Origin: Pseudomonadota bacterium
Lineage (GTDB): Bacteria > Pseudomonadota > Alphaproteobacteria > Sphingomonadales > Sphingomonadaceae
Reading direction: 5' to 3'
DNA length: 47,256 bases
Assembly (NCBI GenBank): GCA_963205265.1
Contig: CAUJJI010000227.1
Location: 1-47,256 of the forward strand
Part shown: positions 24,763-32,785 of the stretch, piece after piece
Layout of the letters: the number at the start of each line of letters is the position of its first letter
Numbering within the stretch: position 1 is the first letter of the stretch
The notes under the pieces: generated by a model
What the model saw: only the letters and a program-made list of their open reading frames with translations
The model's database searches: none
What the model was told of the DNA's origin: nothing
Position numbers and translations under genes: made by a program

Positions 24763-25836
24763 TTAGTCTGCAATGGAACCCCCGCCGGCGTCGTTCCCGT
24801 CAGCGCCTTCCATCCCAATCACTCCGGCAAGCGCTGCCACGTCCTGCAGCGCGCGCAGCATGTCGTTGAGATGGGTGCAGCCGGCCTCGCCCCGCAACAG
24901 GCTCGGCACGAGGCCGCGCAGGTCTCGGACGTTGCGCCCTAACAGAACCTCCGCCGTCGCTGGTGCCGCGTGGCAAGTAACGTAGGGCAGCACATGGGGC
25001 GTGACTGAAATGGCGGCGATCTCGAGCGAAGCCGGGTCGAAACGCGCCGTCAGTCCGTACTCGTGGAAGATCAGCCGCCGTCCCGGATCGCCTTCGATGG
25101 CGCTGCTGTCCTGAAACCAGGCATCGGCGACAAGCTCCCCGCCTTCGCGCCAAAGATCGGTGCGGCGCAGTCGCCACTGGTTGGGCCCGTCGGTCTCTGC
25201 GAGCGCGTGGAACTGGAAGGGATCGGCCGTGGCCAGCGGCAGCGGCCCGATCGGATGATCCGCGTTTTCCTCAGCCCCCCGCCCGTCGGCGGTCATTGAC
25301 GGAGAACCCGGGACGTAGCTCAGGCAGATGCCGGTTACCGGCCGGTCTGCGACCGACTTGGCGCAGAGCCGGTCGGCATGACCCTTGATCCCACCTTCCC
25401 ACGCGTACCAAGCGGCAACCGACATGAACACCGCGCCTGCAAGGTCGTCGAGCAGGCGGTGGAGCCGCGTTTCCCGCGCAGCTTCGTCGGCGATATCGCG
25501 AGCCATCGCCTTGCGCAGCTCGCCGCCGGGCCGCAGGCCGGCGAACTGCGCCAACCGGTTCCCAAGGCGAGAGCCGTCCAAAGCGGAGATGCGGCCATCG
25601 GGACCGATCACCGCCTCGAGCCCGTCCTCCCCGATCACCGCCGGATCACGGTCGGATAGCGTCACCAGGTCGCGCGCGCGGCCGACTATCGTGAACCGGC
25701 TATCTTCGCCGGGCGTCCACAGGCTCTGCAGGGAACTGGTACGGCGAACCGAGCCCTGGCGGCGGGCAGGCTGCCGGACGGCCGGTCGGTTCAGCGCTGT
25801 CGCCTCCAGCTTCAGCCGGGTCGGGATGGGGGCCAT
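24763..25836 (-). CDS. DUF2889 domain protein, function unknown
   Basis: A 357-residue soluble protein. Its C-terminal third carries the GCTHLNDMLRALQD segment (Cys320, His322) that I recognise as the DUF2889 hallmark, and CHAAP lies earlier. The N-terminal region is basic and may be disordered; the middle (FTIVGRARDLVTLSDRDPAV, LVADAWFQDSSAIEG) fits a beta-rich domain. No catalytic function is established for the family to my knowledge. It is the first gene of the unit holding the heteromeric acyl-CoA dehydrogenase and MaoC-like protein, 87 bp upstream of the large subunit, so a role in the same acyl-CoA step is inferred. Confidence 0.78.
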   Translation of the reverse strand: MAPIPTRLKLEATALNRPAVRQPARRQGSVRRTSSLQSLWTPGEDSRFTIVGRARDLVTLSDRDPAVIGEDGLEAVIGPDGRISALDGSRLGNRLAQFAGLRPGGELRKAMARDIADEAARETRLHRLLDDLAGAVFMSVAAWYAWEGGIKGHADRLCAKSVADRPVTGICLSYVPGSPSMTADGRGAEENADHPIGPLPLATADPFQFHALAETDGPNQWRLRRTDLWREGGELVADAWFQDSSAIEGDPGRRLIFHEYGLTARFDPASLEIAAISVTPHVLPYVTCHAAPATAEVLLGRNVRDLRGLVPSLLRGEAGCTHLNDMLRALQDVAALAGVIGMEGADGNDAGGGSIAD

Positions 25837-25906
25837 GTCGTCTCCGAAACAGGGTTCACGTGCCGGTCGATCCCACCTGATAGCGTGATGCCGCCTCCCG
25901 AGGTGT

Positions 25907-26812
25907 TCAATTGTTTGCCACGAGTGTTGAGAGAATTTCAGCAGCCTCGCCGAGCCTTTCGGTCAGCCAGGCCGCAAAGGCCCGGGCCAGCCGGATATTG
26001 CCGCTTTCATTGAGCAGAATGCCAAGCGGCGGCGAGAAATCGCAGGCGATCGGCAGCGGTTCCACCAGGAGACCTTTGGCCAGGTAGTCGGCCACCAGGC
26101 TGCGCACGCCGATGGCCAAGCCGCAGCCGTCAAGCACCGCCGGATAGAGCAGTGCATGGTTGTCGAGCGACAAGGCCGGTGCCGGAGTTTCTTCTTCGAC
26201 GCCGGCAGCGCAGAACCATTCATTCCAGCCCTTGAGCGTGGGTATCGTGTCGATCAGCGGGAGGCTGAGCAGGTCCGCGGGCTTCGTCACCGGGTTCGCT
26301 GCAAGGAAGGCCGGGCTGCATATGGGCGTGATCGAAAGGTCGATCAGCGGCCGGGCACCGTCCCGCTGCGCATTCGCGGTCAACGGCACGATGCTGACGT
26401 CGACGCTGGCCGAGCGACGGCGGCCGTTGCTCAGCAATTCGATGCGCACCCCGGGATGAAGCGACCGGAAGCCGCCAAGCCGAGGCAGGAACCAGCCGTT
26501 GAGCAGAGGCGGGGCGGCGATCCGCAGCAGCGGGCGGGAAACCTTGCTGCGCGTAAGCATCGTCGCATCGTGCAGCAGGCTGACTCCGGGGCGCAGCCTT
26601 TCCAGGAAGACAGCGCCGTCGTCGGTCAACCGCAACCTGCGCCGGCTGCGATCGAGCAATTGCACGCCAAGTTCTTGTTCGAGAACCTGAATTCGGTGGC
26701 TTATCGCTGAGACTGTGACGTTCAGCCGTTCCGATGCCAGCCTGAAATTCAGCACCTCGGCCACGCACAGGAACGTCTCTATGCCACGCAGGGATGGGAG
26801 TCTGCTCGCCAT
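25907..26812 (-). CDS. LysR-family transcriptional regulator (GcvA-like)
   Basis: A 301-residue regulator. The N-terminal winged helix-turn-helix is clear (LRGIETFLCVAEVLNFRLAS through VQLLDRSRRRLRLTDDGAVF, residues 8-70), followed by the linker helix and a two-lobed effector-binding domain (LLRIAAPPLLNGWFLPRLGG, PICSPAFLAANP). The short lobe sequence and IDTIPTLKGWNEWF resemble the GcvA subgroup. It is transcribed away from the SDR at 27036, and the 223 bp between them hold an inverted repeat that could be its operator. It likely controls the divergent Rieske/SDR genes, the dehydrogenase unit behind it, or both. Confidence 0.94.
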   Translation of the reverse strand: MASRLPSLRGIETFLCVAEVLNFRLASERLNVTVSAISHRIQVLEQELGVQLLDRSRRRLRLTDDGAVFLERLRPGVSLLHDATMLTRSKVSRPLLRIAAPPLLNGWFLPRLGGFRSLHPGVRIELLSNGRRRSASVDVSIVPLTANAQRDGARPLIDLSITPICSPAFLAANPVTKPADLLSLPLIDTIPTLKGWNEWFCAAGVEEETPAPALSLDNHALLYPAVLDGCGLAIGVRSLVADYLAKGLLVEPLPIACDFSPPLGILLNESGNIRLARAFAAWLTERLGEAAEILSTLVANN

Positions 26813-26905
26813 GAGCGCGCTTATCGCATCGCGCGACGCCTTGGCAATCGCGCGCCGCCTTCGCGCACGGCCAGGTCGAGCGCCGAGATGCCCCCTGCAA
26901 CCATG

Positions 26906-26929
26906 GAATTTGCTTCCAGATGCGAATTC
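26906..26929. promoter_or_regulatory. Inverted repeat in the LysR-SDR divergent gap, candidate operator
   Basis: GAATTTGC (26906-26913) and GCGAATTC (26922-26929) are inverted with one mismatch and an 8-bp spacer, a geometry expected of LysR recognition sites. It lies 94 bp before the LysR start and 107 bp before the SDR start, a usual place for a shared regulatory site. Confidence 0.5.
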
Positions 26930-27035
26930 GCCGGCACAATCGCAAACCGCTGCTCAAGAAGCGCATGTGAGCGGCAAGCGGCGGCACCGGCCCGAAGGGG
27001 CCTGGTGCCTCGGACGTTTGGGAAAGGGAACGAAG

Positions 27036-27818
27036 ATGCTTGGCGAGAGCACCAGAGGACTGTTGGACCTTGCCGGAAAGACGGCGATCGTCACGGGCGC
27101 CGGTCAGGGCCTTGGCCGCGCCATCGCCCTTCGCCTGGCCGATGCCGGAGCCGGCGTGGTCGTCACGCACAAGCGTGCCGAGGGCGCCGTCGCGGTAGCC
27201 GACGAAATCGTCGGCAACGGCGGCAAGGCGACCGGGCGCGCTCTCGACGTCACGGATATTGCCGCGCACGGCCGCGTGATAGACGAAGGCACGGCCTGGG
27301 GCGGCAGCGTCGACATCCTCGTCAACTGCGCCGGCGGGATGCATCCGTTCACGCCGTACCTCGATGTCGACGAAGCGACATTCGATGCGACCATATCCCG
27401 CAATCTCAAGAGCGCCTATTTCCTCAGCCAGGCCTTCGCCCGCAAGCTGGTGGAAGCGGGGCGCCCAGGGCGGATCGTGAACATCGCCTCGACAGCGGCG
27501 ACCAAGCCGGACTTCCAACTGGCCGCATACAACGCCGCCAAGGCCGCGCTCGTCCAGTTCGGCCGGTCGATCGCGGTCGAGCTCGCCCCGCACGGCATCC
27601 TCGTCAACACCGTGGCCCCCGGCCCGGTGCGCACCACCAACACCGAATGGATCTACGACAACCCGGCCTGGCAGCGAGTGCTCAAGGAGAAGGTCCCGCT
27701 CGGCGGGCCGGCAGAGGCCGACGACGTCGCAGCCGCCGTGCTGTTCCTGTGCGGGCCGGGCGCGCGCCACACGACCGGCAGCACCGTCACCGTCGACGGC
27801 GGCTTCACCTGCACCTAG
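27036..27818 (+). CDS. Short-chain dehydrogenase/reductase (classical SDR)
   Basis: A 260-residue SDR with TGAGQGLG (20-27), NCAGG, the catalytic serine in NIASTA, YNAAK active site and terminal VDGGFTCT. After strand two it reads VTHKRAEG with a lysine/arginine and no acidic residue, which favours NADP(H) over NAD. GGGAAAGGGAACGAAG precedes the ATG. It is divergent from the LysR gene and 39 bp ahead of an EthD-like gene, forming the first gene of the plus-strand block with the Rieske oxygenase; it could act on the ketone or alcohol made there. Confidence 0.93.
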   Translation: MLGESTRGLLDLAGKTAIVTGAGQGLGRAIALRLADAGAGVVVTHKRAEGAVAVADEIVGNGGKATGRALDVTDIAAHGRVIDEGTAWGGSVDILVNCAGGMHPFTPYLDVDEATFDATISRNLKSAYFLSQAFARKLVEAGRPGRIVNIASTAATKPDFQLAAYNAAKAALVQFGRSIAVELAPHGILVNTVAPGPVRTTNTEWIYDNPAWQRVLKEKVPLGGPAEADDVAAAVLFLCGPGARHTTGSTVTVDGGFTCT

Positions 27819-27857
27819 TCCGCAACCAATCCAGCCGAACCAGAAAGGAGACACCCG

Positions 27858-28226
27858 ATGCCCAAGATGGTCATCCTCATCAAGAAGAAGCCCGGCATGA
27901 GCCGCGAGGACTTCATCAATCACTACGAGACGAGCCACGCCGTGCTCGGCAAGCGCCTGCTCGGGCATTTGTGGACGAAATATGTCCGCAACTACCCGGT
28001 GTCGCTGATGGCCTACCAGCCCGAGGAAAACTCGGTCGACGACACCTACGATGCCGTCACGGAGATATGGTTCGAGGACCAGGCCGCCGTCGACGAGATG
28101 GCGCGCATCATCAACCTCCCCGAAAACAACAGCGTGATCCTGGCAGACGAAGAGAAGTTCCAGGACCGCCTCAAGACCCGGCTGCTGATGGTCGAGGAAG
28201 TCGACAACGGCACCACCCTGGATTGA
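27858..28226 (+). CDS. EthD-like (dimeric alpha-beta barrel) protein
   Basis: A 122-residue protein of the EthD fold (ferredoxin-like dimeric barrel): KMVILIKKKPGMSREDFINH, HYETSHAVLGKRLLG, then YDAVTEIWFEDQAAVDEMAR and a final RLLMVEEVDNG strand. EthD was first noted as an essential accessory protein in ether degradation by a P450 system; its reaction there is unclear. Other members are decarboxylases, monooxygenases or cyclases. AGAAAGGAGACACCC is a clear ribosome site. It is clearly paralogous to the protein at 30740-31126, and the two flank the Rieske oxygenase gene. Confidence 0.9.
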   Translation: MPKMVILIKKKPGMSREDFINHYETSHAVLGKRLLGHLWTKYVRNYPVSLMAYQPEENSVDDTYDAVTEIWFEDQAAVDEMARIINLPENNSVILADEEKFQDRLKTRLLMVEEVDNGTTLD

Positions 28227-28721
28227 CCTGCGACGGTTTCGACTCGGCCTTGCGGTGCACCGGAAGGCGATGGGATTGCCGCGAATTGCCGCCCCGCCGG
28301 GCATCGATTGCCGCGGTCGACCCCCGGCGCGAACGGCAGCGCGGCGGCGGATCGTGCCTCCCGGAGAAAACATCGCCGGCGCTCGCAGGTACAGACAATC
28401 TGCACCACAAGTGCAGACAAGTTCTGCCTTCTCACCCGGGCCGATGAGGGTTACCTTGCACAGCATCAGGCGTGGGAGACGCCGGACGGATCGGAGCCCC
28501 TGGATCAAGGGTCTCCGGCCGCATGAAATCGAAAGCCTGGATCAGCAAATAGCAAAGTCGCAATGATCCGGGTCGAGTCTTCATGGGATCGGTACGCGAG
28601 TCCATTGCGTCGGCGATCCTTCGCGATCTCGCAGCCAGCAGCCTGTGCGGAGAATGTGGCGTCGAGCCCGGCGCACTGAACCGACACGATTTTTGCAACG
28701 ACAACGTCGAAAGGCGACGCC
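28227..28721. other. 495-bp intergenic region upstream of the Rieske oxygenase gene
   Basis: No convincing gene is present. The central part holds a dense cluster of interlocked inverted repeats (28392-28427, listed separately). The final 20 bp before the Rieske start include AAAGGCGACGCC as ribosome site. The length suggests a regulated promoter rather than simple operon continuation from the EthD-like gene. Confidence 0.6.
28392..28427. promoter_or_regulatory. Cluster of three interlocked inverted repeats, candidate operator
   Basis: CAGA-CAA-TCTG (28392-28402), TCTGCAC-CACAA-GTGCAGA (28399-28417) and GCAGA-CAAGT-TCTGC (28413-28427) overlap by shared arms. All three dyads use the half-site GCAGA/TCTGC. 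The cluster is about 295 bp before the Rieske start. It looks like a cooperative operator for a dimeric regulator. Confidence 0.6.
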
Positions 28722-30152
28722 ATGAACGAGACAGTCGACCTCACGAAATACGGCAACCGCAGCTATGTGCGAGCCGTGATGGGAACCCAGTTCGACGACA
28801 TGCCCCAGTATGTCGATTTCCTGCGCCGCTCCGGCGAGGAAATCCCCCAGACGGCCGCCGAGCGCGGAACGCATCGGCCGGAGAACAAGCCCCTTCCCTA
28901 CGAGTATTATCTCGATCCGAAGTACGTGCCCGAGGAAATCGAGAAGATCTGGAAGAAGAAATGGCAGGTCGCCTGCCGCGAGGAGGACATTCCCAACATC
29001 GGTGACCGCGTCGCCTACGACGTTGGACCGCTGTCGTTCCTCATCATCCACTCGGGCGAGAACGAATATTCGGCCTTCTGGAACAGCTGCCGTCACCGCG
29101 CGCGCCGCCTTTGCGGCGACAAGCCGGAATCCGGCGACATGGTGCAGTGCCCGTTCCACGCCTGGAGCTATGACCTCAAGGGACGGCTGGCCTGGGTTCC
29201 CCGCCACGAGGAATTCCCCAGCGCTACCGCGGAATTGTTCAGCCTGCGCCCGGTCCAGTGCGACACCTGGGGCGGCAACGTGTTCATCAATCCGGACCTC
29301 GACGCCGAACCGCTGGCCGATGCGCTGGGGGTGATGCCGCAGCATTTCGCCGATTGCCCGCAGGAGGACCGCTACACGGCCGCCTGGATCAAGAAGAAGG
29401 TCAAGATCAACTGGAAGTCCGGCCTGGAAGCTTTCCTCGAAGGCTACCACGTCCTGACCACGCACCCGAGCGGCATGCCGATCTTCGGCTCGACCTATAC
29501 CCAGACCGACTGCTGGGACGACGGCAAGGCCAGCGTCAGCCGGCTCATCACCCCGGCACTGGTGCCCGACGGCTGGGTACAGGGCGAAGTCAGCCCGCGC
29601 CTGGCGCTGGATCTGTTCTGCAACACGTACGGCTTGCCGCTGCCTCCCGAGGGACGGGGCGACACGGTCGCCGACGCGCGCGCCTATGCTGCCGACAAGA
29701 CCATCGAGATCCACCGCGAGCAGAACGGGGTCGACTTCACCGGCCGGTCGATTTCCTACCTCGTCGACATGCACCAGTGGTACGCCTTCCCGGCGCACTT
29801 CCCGTGGTGGGGTGAAGGCCTGTCGTGGTGGTACAACTTCACGCCGCTCGGCGAGAGCCCCGACGAATGCGTCATGGAAATCCGCTGGCTGCGCCCCTTG
29901 GCCAAGGGAGCGCCGCGCCCGCCCCTGCCCCGCTGCGTCGAGATCGACTTCGACAAGCAGGGTCGCGACTTTCCGGAAACCGGGCAGGTCGGCTTCATCA
30001 TGGACGAGGACATGGAAAACATGGAGGAAGTCCACCGCGGCATGAAGGCGGCCGACCCGCAAGTGGCGCGCCCGATCCTCGCCACCGAGCAGGAAATCCG
30101 CATACGCCATTTTCACGAAGCCTATATCAAGGCGATGGGCATCACGCTCTAA
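28722..30152 (+). CDS. Rieske non-heme iron oxygenase, large (alpha) subunit
   Basis: A 476-residue ring-hydroxylating oxygenase. The Rieske 2Fe-2S ligands are Cys123, His125 (NSCRHRARRLC) and Cys143, His146 (QCPFHAWSYD); the mononuclear iron ligands are His243 and His248 in LEGYHVLTTHP with an acidic residue near 428-432 (DEDMEN). The usual bridging aspartate just before the YH motif is Glu240. No small subunit follows, which suggests an alpha-only trimer; no 2Fe-2S ferredoxin or reductase is nearby. EthD-like genes lie on both sides. It hydroxylates a ring or demethylates/hydroxylates an aliphatic substrate; the substrate is not evident. Confidence 0.95.
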   Translation: MNETVDLTKYGNRSYVRAVMGTQFDDMPQYVDFLRRSGEEIPQTAAERGTHRPENKPLPYEYYLDPKYVPEEIEKIWKKKWQVACREEDIPNIGDRVAYDVGPLSFLIIHSGENEYSAFWNSCRHRARRLCGDKPESGDMVQCPFHAWSYDLKGRLAWVPRHEEFPSATAELFSLRPVQCDTWGGNVFINPDLDAEPLADALGVMPQHFADCPQEDRYTAAWIKKKVKINWKSGLEAFLEGYHVLTTHPSGMPIFGSTYTQTDCWDDGKASVSRLITPALVPDGWVQGEVSPRLALDLFCNTYGLPLPPEGRGDTVADARAYAADKTIEIHREQNGVDFTGRSISYLVDMHQWYAFPAHFPWWGEGLSWWYNFTPLGESPDECVMEIRWLRPLAKGAPRPPLPRCVEIDFDKQGRDFPETGQVGFIMDEDMENMEEVHRGMKAADPQVARPILATEQEIRIRHFHEAYIKAMGITL

Positions 30153-30194
30153 AGCCAGGCGCCCTGTTCCGGGACCGGCCGGGCCGGCCATCCG

Positions 30195-30221
30195 GCAGAT
30201 TGTGTACACAATCTTGTCTGC
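30195..30221. promoter_or_regulatory. 18-bp perfect palindrome inside GCAGA/TCTGC arms, candidate operator
   Basis: AGATTGTGTACACAATCT (30197-30214) is a perfect palindrome. It is framed by GCAGA (30195-30199) and TCTGC (30217-30221), and its minus strand reads GCAGACAAG as in the cluster at 28413-28421. It sits 104 bp upstream of the next gene start. The TTGTGTACACAA core resembles GntR/FadR-type sites with GT and AC pairs. Confidence 0.6.
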
Positions 30222-30324
30222 TGGCGAAGTGGCTGCGGGTCGCGCTGGCCCGGCCCGGGACTTTGGGCTTCATTGAGGGGGCGCGTCGCATTGCGCGCGC
30301 GATAGATCGGAAGGGAAGGTCGAC

Positions 30325-30717
30325 GTGCAGAGTCCGGTGGAAATCGTCAAAGCCGCCTATGGCGCAATTCTGGATCGCGGCGATCTGGACGCCTTCGTTT
30401 CCTATTTCGCCGAGGACGGCGTCCTGCTCGAAGCCGATTCCCTGCCCTATGGCGGGCGCTTCGTCGGCGCGGACGCCATTCGCAGCGCGCTCATCAAGGT
30501 CGTCGAGACCTTCAGCGAATTTTCCTTCAAGCCCGATATCTTCGCGACCTCGGGTGAGTGGGTGATCGCCTACGGAACCTTCGCGGTCACAGTGCGCAGC
30601 ACCGGCAAGAAGGTCTCGTTTCCGCTGGCGGAAGCGACGCACGTAGTCGACGGCAAGATCAAGCTGATCAATCCCGTCTACGGCGATACTGCCGCGATCC
30701 TCGCTGCGCTGAACTAA
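30325..30717 (+). CDS. SnoaL-like (NTF2-superfamily) protein
   Basis: A 130-residue protein with the ketosteroid-isomerase-like cone fold: VEIVKAAYGAILDRGDLDAF, YFAEDGVLLEADSLPYGG, then three antiparallel strands (WVIAYGTFAVTVRS, KVSFPLAEATHVVDGKI). Members isomerise, hydrate or cyclise polycyclic compounds; no catalytic pair can be asserted. The start is GTG at 30325, with GAAGGGAAGG just upstream. It follows the perfect palindrome by 104 bp and leads a closely packed set (EthD-like, CoA ligase, MDR, SnoaL-like). Confidence 0.87.
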   Translation: MQSPVEIVKAAYGAILDRGDLDAFVSYFAEDGVLLEADSLPYGGRFVGADAIRSALIKVVETFSEFSFKPDIFATSGEWVIAYGTFAVTVRSTGKKVSFPLAEATHVVDGKIKLINPVYGDTAAILAALN

Positions 30718-30739
30718 TCTTCAATTCCGGGAGAGCAAG

Positions 30740-31126
30740 ATGATCAAGATCATATACTTCCTCAAGCGCAAGAAGGGGATAACCCACGAGGAGTTTCGTA
30801 AACACTACGAATCGAGCCACGTCCTTCTGGCAAAGAAGTACGTCGGCCACCTGCTCCACGATTACATCCGCAATTACCCGACATTTGCGCTGCGCAATCC
30901 CAGCAACATCCCCGAAGGAACCGAGCCGACGCCGTACGATATCGGCTACGACTGCATCACCGAGATGCATGTCGAGAACCAGGCTGCGGTCGACGAGATG
31001 ACCCGGATCTTCAATGATCCTGAAATCAACCCGATTCTCGCCGAAGACGAGCTCAGGTTCCTTGAGCGCGACGAAACCGTGATGATCATGGTCGAAGTCG
31101 TCAATACCGGCTTTGCCCCTGCATGA
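30740..31126 (+). CDS. EthD-like (dimeric alpha-beta barrel) protein
   Basis: A 128-residue paralogue of the protein at 27858-28226, with the same IKIIYFLKRKKGITHEEF opening, HYESSHVLLAKKYVGHL and the shared IRNYP segment, and QAAVDEMTRIF near the end. It carries an insertion (ALRNPSNIPEGTEPTP) absent from the first copy. GGGAGAGCAAG precedes the ATG. Its stop overlaps the CoA ligase start (ATGA at 31123-31126), so it is co-translated with an acyl-CoA synthetase; an accessory or catalytic role in preparing the acid for CoA ligation is possible. Confidence 0.9.
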   Translation: MIKIIYFLKRKKGITHEEFRKHYESSHVLLAKKYVGHLLHDYIRNYPTFALRNPSNIPEGTEPTPYDIGYDCITEMHVENQAAVDEMTRIFNDPEINPILAEDELRFLERDETVMIMVEVVNTGFAPA

Positions 31127-32751
31127 GTCCAGCTGGTACTTCCGCAGCGCCGTATCGTGCGGCCAAGCGGGACACGATGGTCGAATTGCTGACCCGGGCA
31201 GCAGCCGCTTACGCGGATCGCGAGTTCGTCGTCATCGATGGAACGCCTTTCACCTACGGGGACATCGACAGGCGTTCCAACGCGATGGCGCGGGAGTTGG
31301 CGTCGCTCGGCGTCACCAAGGGCGCATGTGTCGTCACCCTGCTCGATACCAGTGTCGACGTCTTTACCTGCTGGTTCGCGATCAACAAGCTCGGCTCGGT
31401 CTGGGTGCCGATCAACACGGCCTATCGCGGCGAATTCCTGCGCCACCAGGTCGCCGACACCGAGGCGCGGATCGTCATCTGCGACGATCACTACCTTGAA
31501 CGCTTCGTCCACATTGCCGGCAGCCTGCCCGACGTACAACTCATCCTCACCCGAGGTGGCCTCAACGATCCGTCTTGCCCGATCCCGATCAAGCCGCTCG
31601 ACGGTTGCCGGGGAGACGATACGGGGCCCTTGCCGCTGGTTGTCGTGCCCAGCGACCTTGCCGCGCTGATCTACACCTCGGGAACCACCGGCCCGTCGAA
31701 GGGCTGCATGATCTCGCACAACTACTTCACCGCGGTGGGACGGATCAATCGCCGCCATACTCTGCAGGCCGAAGGCCAGACGCTGTGGACGTGCCTGCCG
31801 GTCTTCCATGCCGCGGCACTGTGCGCCGTGATCTCGGTCATGGAAGACGGCTCGCGCATCGCCCTTGCCCGCCAGTTCTCGGTCACCCGGTTCTGGGAGG
31901 AAGTCGAAGCCGCCGGAGCGGTCTCGGCGATGCTGATGGCGTCGATCTTCGCGCTCGTCGCGCAGGCGCCGGAATGCGAGGCGGAGAAGCGCTATCGCGG
32001 CAAGCTGAAGATGGTATTCGGAGTGCCGATCACGCCTCCGGTCCGCAAGGTCTGGCATGAGCGCTTCGGAACCGAGATCGTGTCGAGCTGGTCCTACGGC
32101 CAGACCGAGGCGATCCGGATGACGGCGGTCCCGCTGGAGGAAACTCCGCCCGAGACCTGCGCCGGGCGTGAGGTCGACGAATACGAGATCCGGATCTTCG
32201 ACGAGTTCGACCAGCCGGTCCCGGACGGGACCGTCGGGCAGATCGTGTTCCGTCCCCGTCATCCCGGCCTGATGTTCGACGGCTACTGGAAGCGTCCCGA
32301 TGCCACCGCGGCCGTGTGGAAGAACATGTGGATGCACACCGGCGACCTGGGCAAGCTCGTCGACGGGTATCTGTTCTTCGCAGATCGCGCCAAGGACTAC
32401 CTGCGCTCGCGCGGCGAGAACATCTCCAGCTTCGAAGTGGAGAGTTCGTTCATGTCGCACCACGCCATCGCCGAGGTCGCCGTCCACGCCGTGGGCGCAC
32501 AGACCGAAGAGGACGAGCTGAAGGTCACTGCGGTCCTGCGCGAGGGAGCCCTTCTTACCGAGAAGGAGCTCTGCCTGTGGTCCATCGACAATCTCCCGCA
32601 TTTCGCGGTCCCGCGCTACATCGAGTTTCGCAAGGAACTTCCCAAGAATCCAACCGGGCGCGTGCTGAAGTACCAGCTGCGCGACGAAGGCCGGACTCCC
32701 GGGACATGGGACCGTGAGGATGCTGGCATAGTCGTGCGCCGCCGGAAATGA
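31123..32751 (+). CDS. AMP-forming acyl-CoA synthetase (CaiC/crotonobetaine-CoA ligase-like)
   Basis: A 542-residue adenylate-forming ligase. YTSGTTGPSKG (184-194) is the P-loop; SWSYGQTEA is the adenine motif; HTGDLGKLVDGYLFF is the hinge-region motif; Lys516 in NPTGRVLK is the adenylation lysine. It activates a carboxylic acid as its CoA thioester. The ATG overlaps the EthD-like stop by 4 bp. Relatives of this shape act on carnitine-type or branched/cyclic acids; the acid here may come from the alcohol/aldehyde dehydrogenases in the window. Confidence 0.93.
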   Translation: MSPAGTSAAPYRAAKRDTMVELLTRAAAAYADREFVVIDGTPFTYGDIDRRSNAMARELASLGVTKGACVVTLLDTSVDVFTCWFAINKLGSVWVPINTAYRGEFLRHQVADTEARIVICDDHYLERFVHIAGSLPDVQLILTRGGLNDPSCPIPIKPLDGCRGDDTGPLPLVVVPSDLAALIYTSGTTGPSKGCMISHNYFTAVGRINRRHTLQAEGQTLWTCLPVFHAAALCAVISVMEDGSRIALARQFSVTRFWEEVEAAGAVSAMLMASIFALVAQAPECEAEKRYRGKLKMVFGVPITPPVRKVWHERFGTEIVSSWSYGQTEAIRMTAVPLEETPPETCAGREVDEYEIRIFDEFDQPVPDGTVGQIVFRPRHPGLMFDGYWKRPDATAAVWKNMWMHTGDLGKLVDGYLFFADRAKDYLRSRGENISSFEVESSFMSHHAIAEVAVHAVGAQTEEDELKVTAVLREGALLTEKELCLWSIDNLPHFAVPRYIEFRKELPKNPTGRVLKYQLRDEGRTPGTWDREDAGIVVRRRK

Positions 32752-32785
32752 TTTCAGCCATAGCCAATCAAAGGATGAAGATGCC

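Noticed and set aside
26220..28508. Open frame of 762 codons on the minus strand across LysR, SDR and EthD-like genes
   Set aside because: It spans three genes that have strong family motifs in other frames and shows no motif itself.
28255..28566. Small plus-strand frame of 103 codons upstream of the Rieske gene
   Set aside because: No ribosome site, arginine-rich low-quality sequence, and it runs through the operator cluster.
28722..30152. Naming the Rieske enzyme KshA (3-ketosteroid 9-alpha-hydroxylase)
   Set aside because: The overall length and the Glu at the bridging position do not clearly fit KshA, and the reductase KshB is not present; the KstD-like neighbour alone is not enough.
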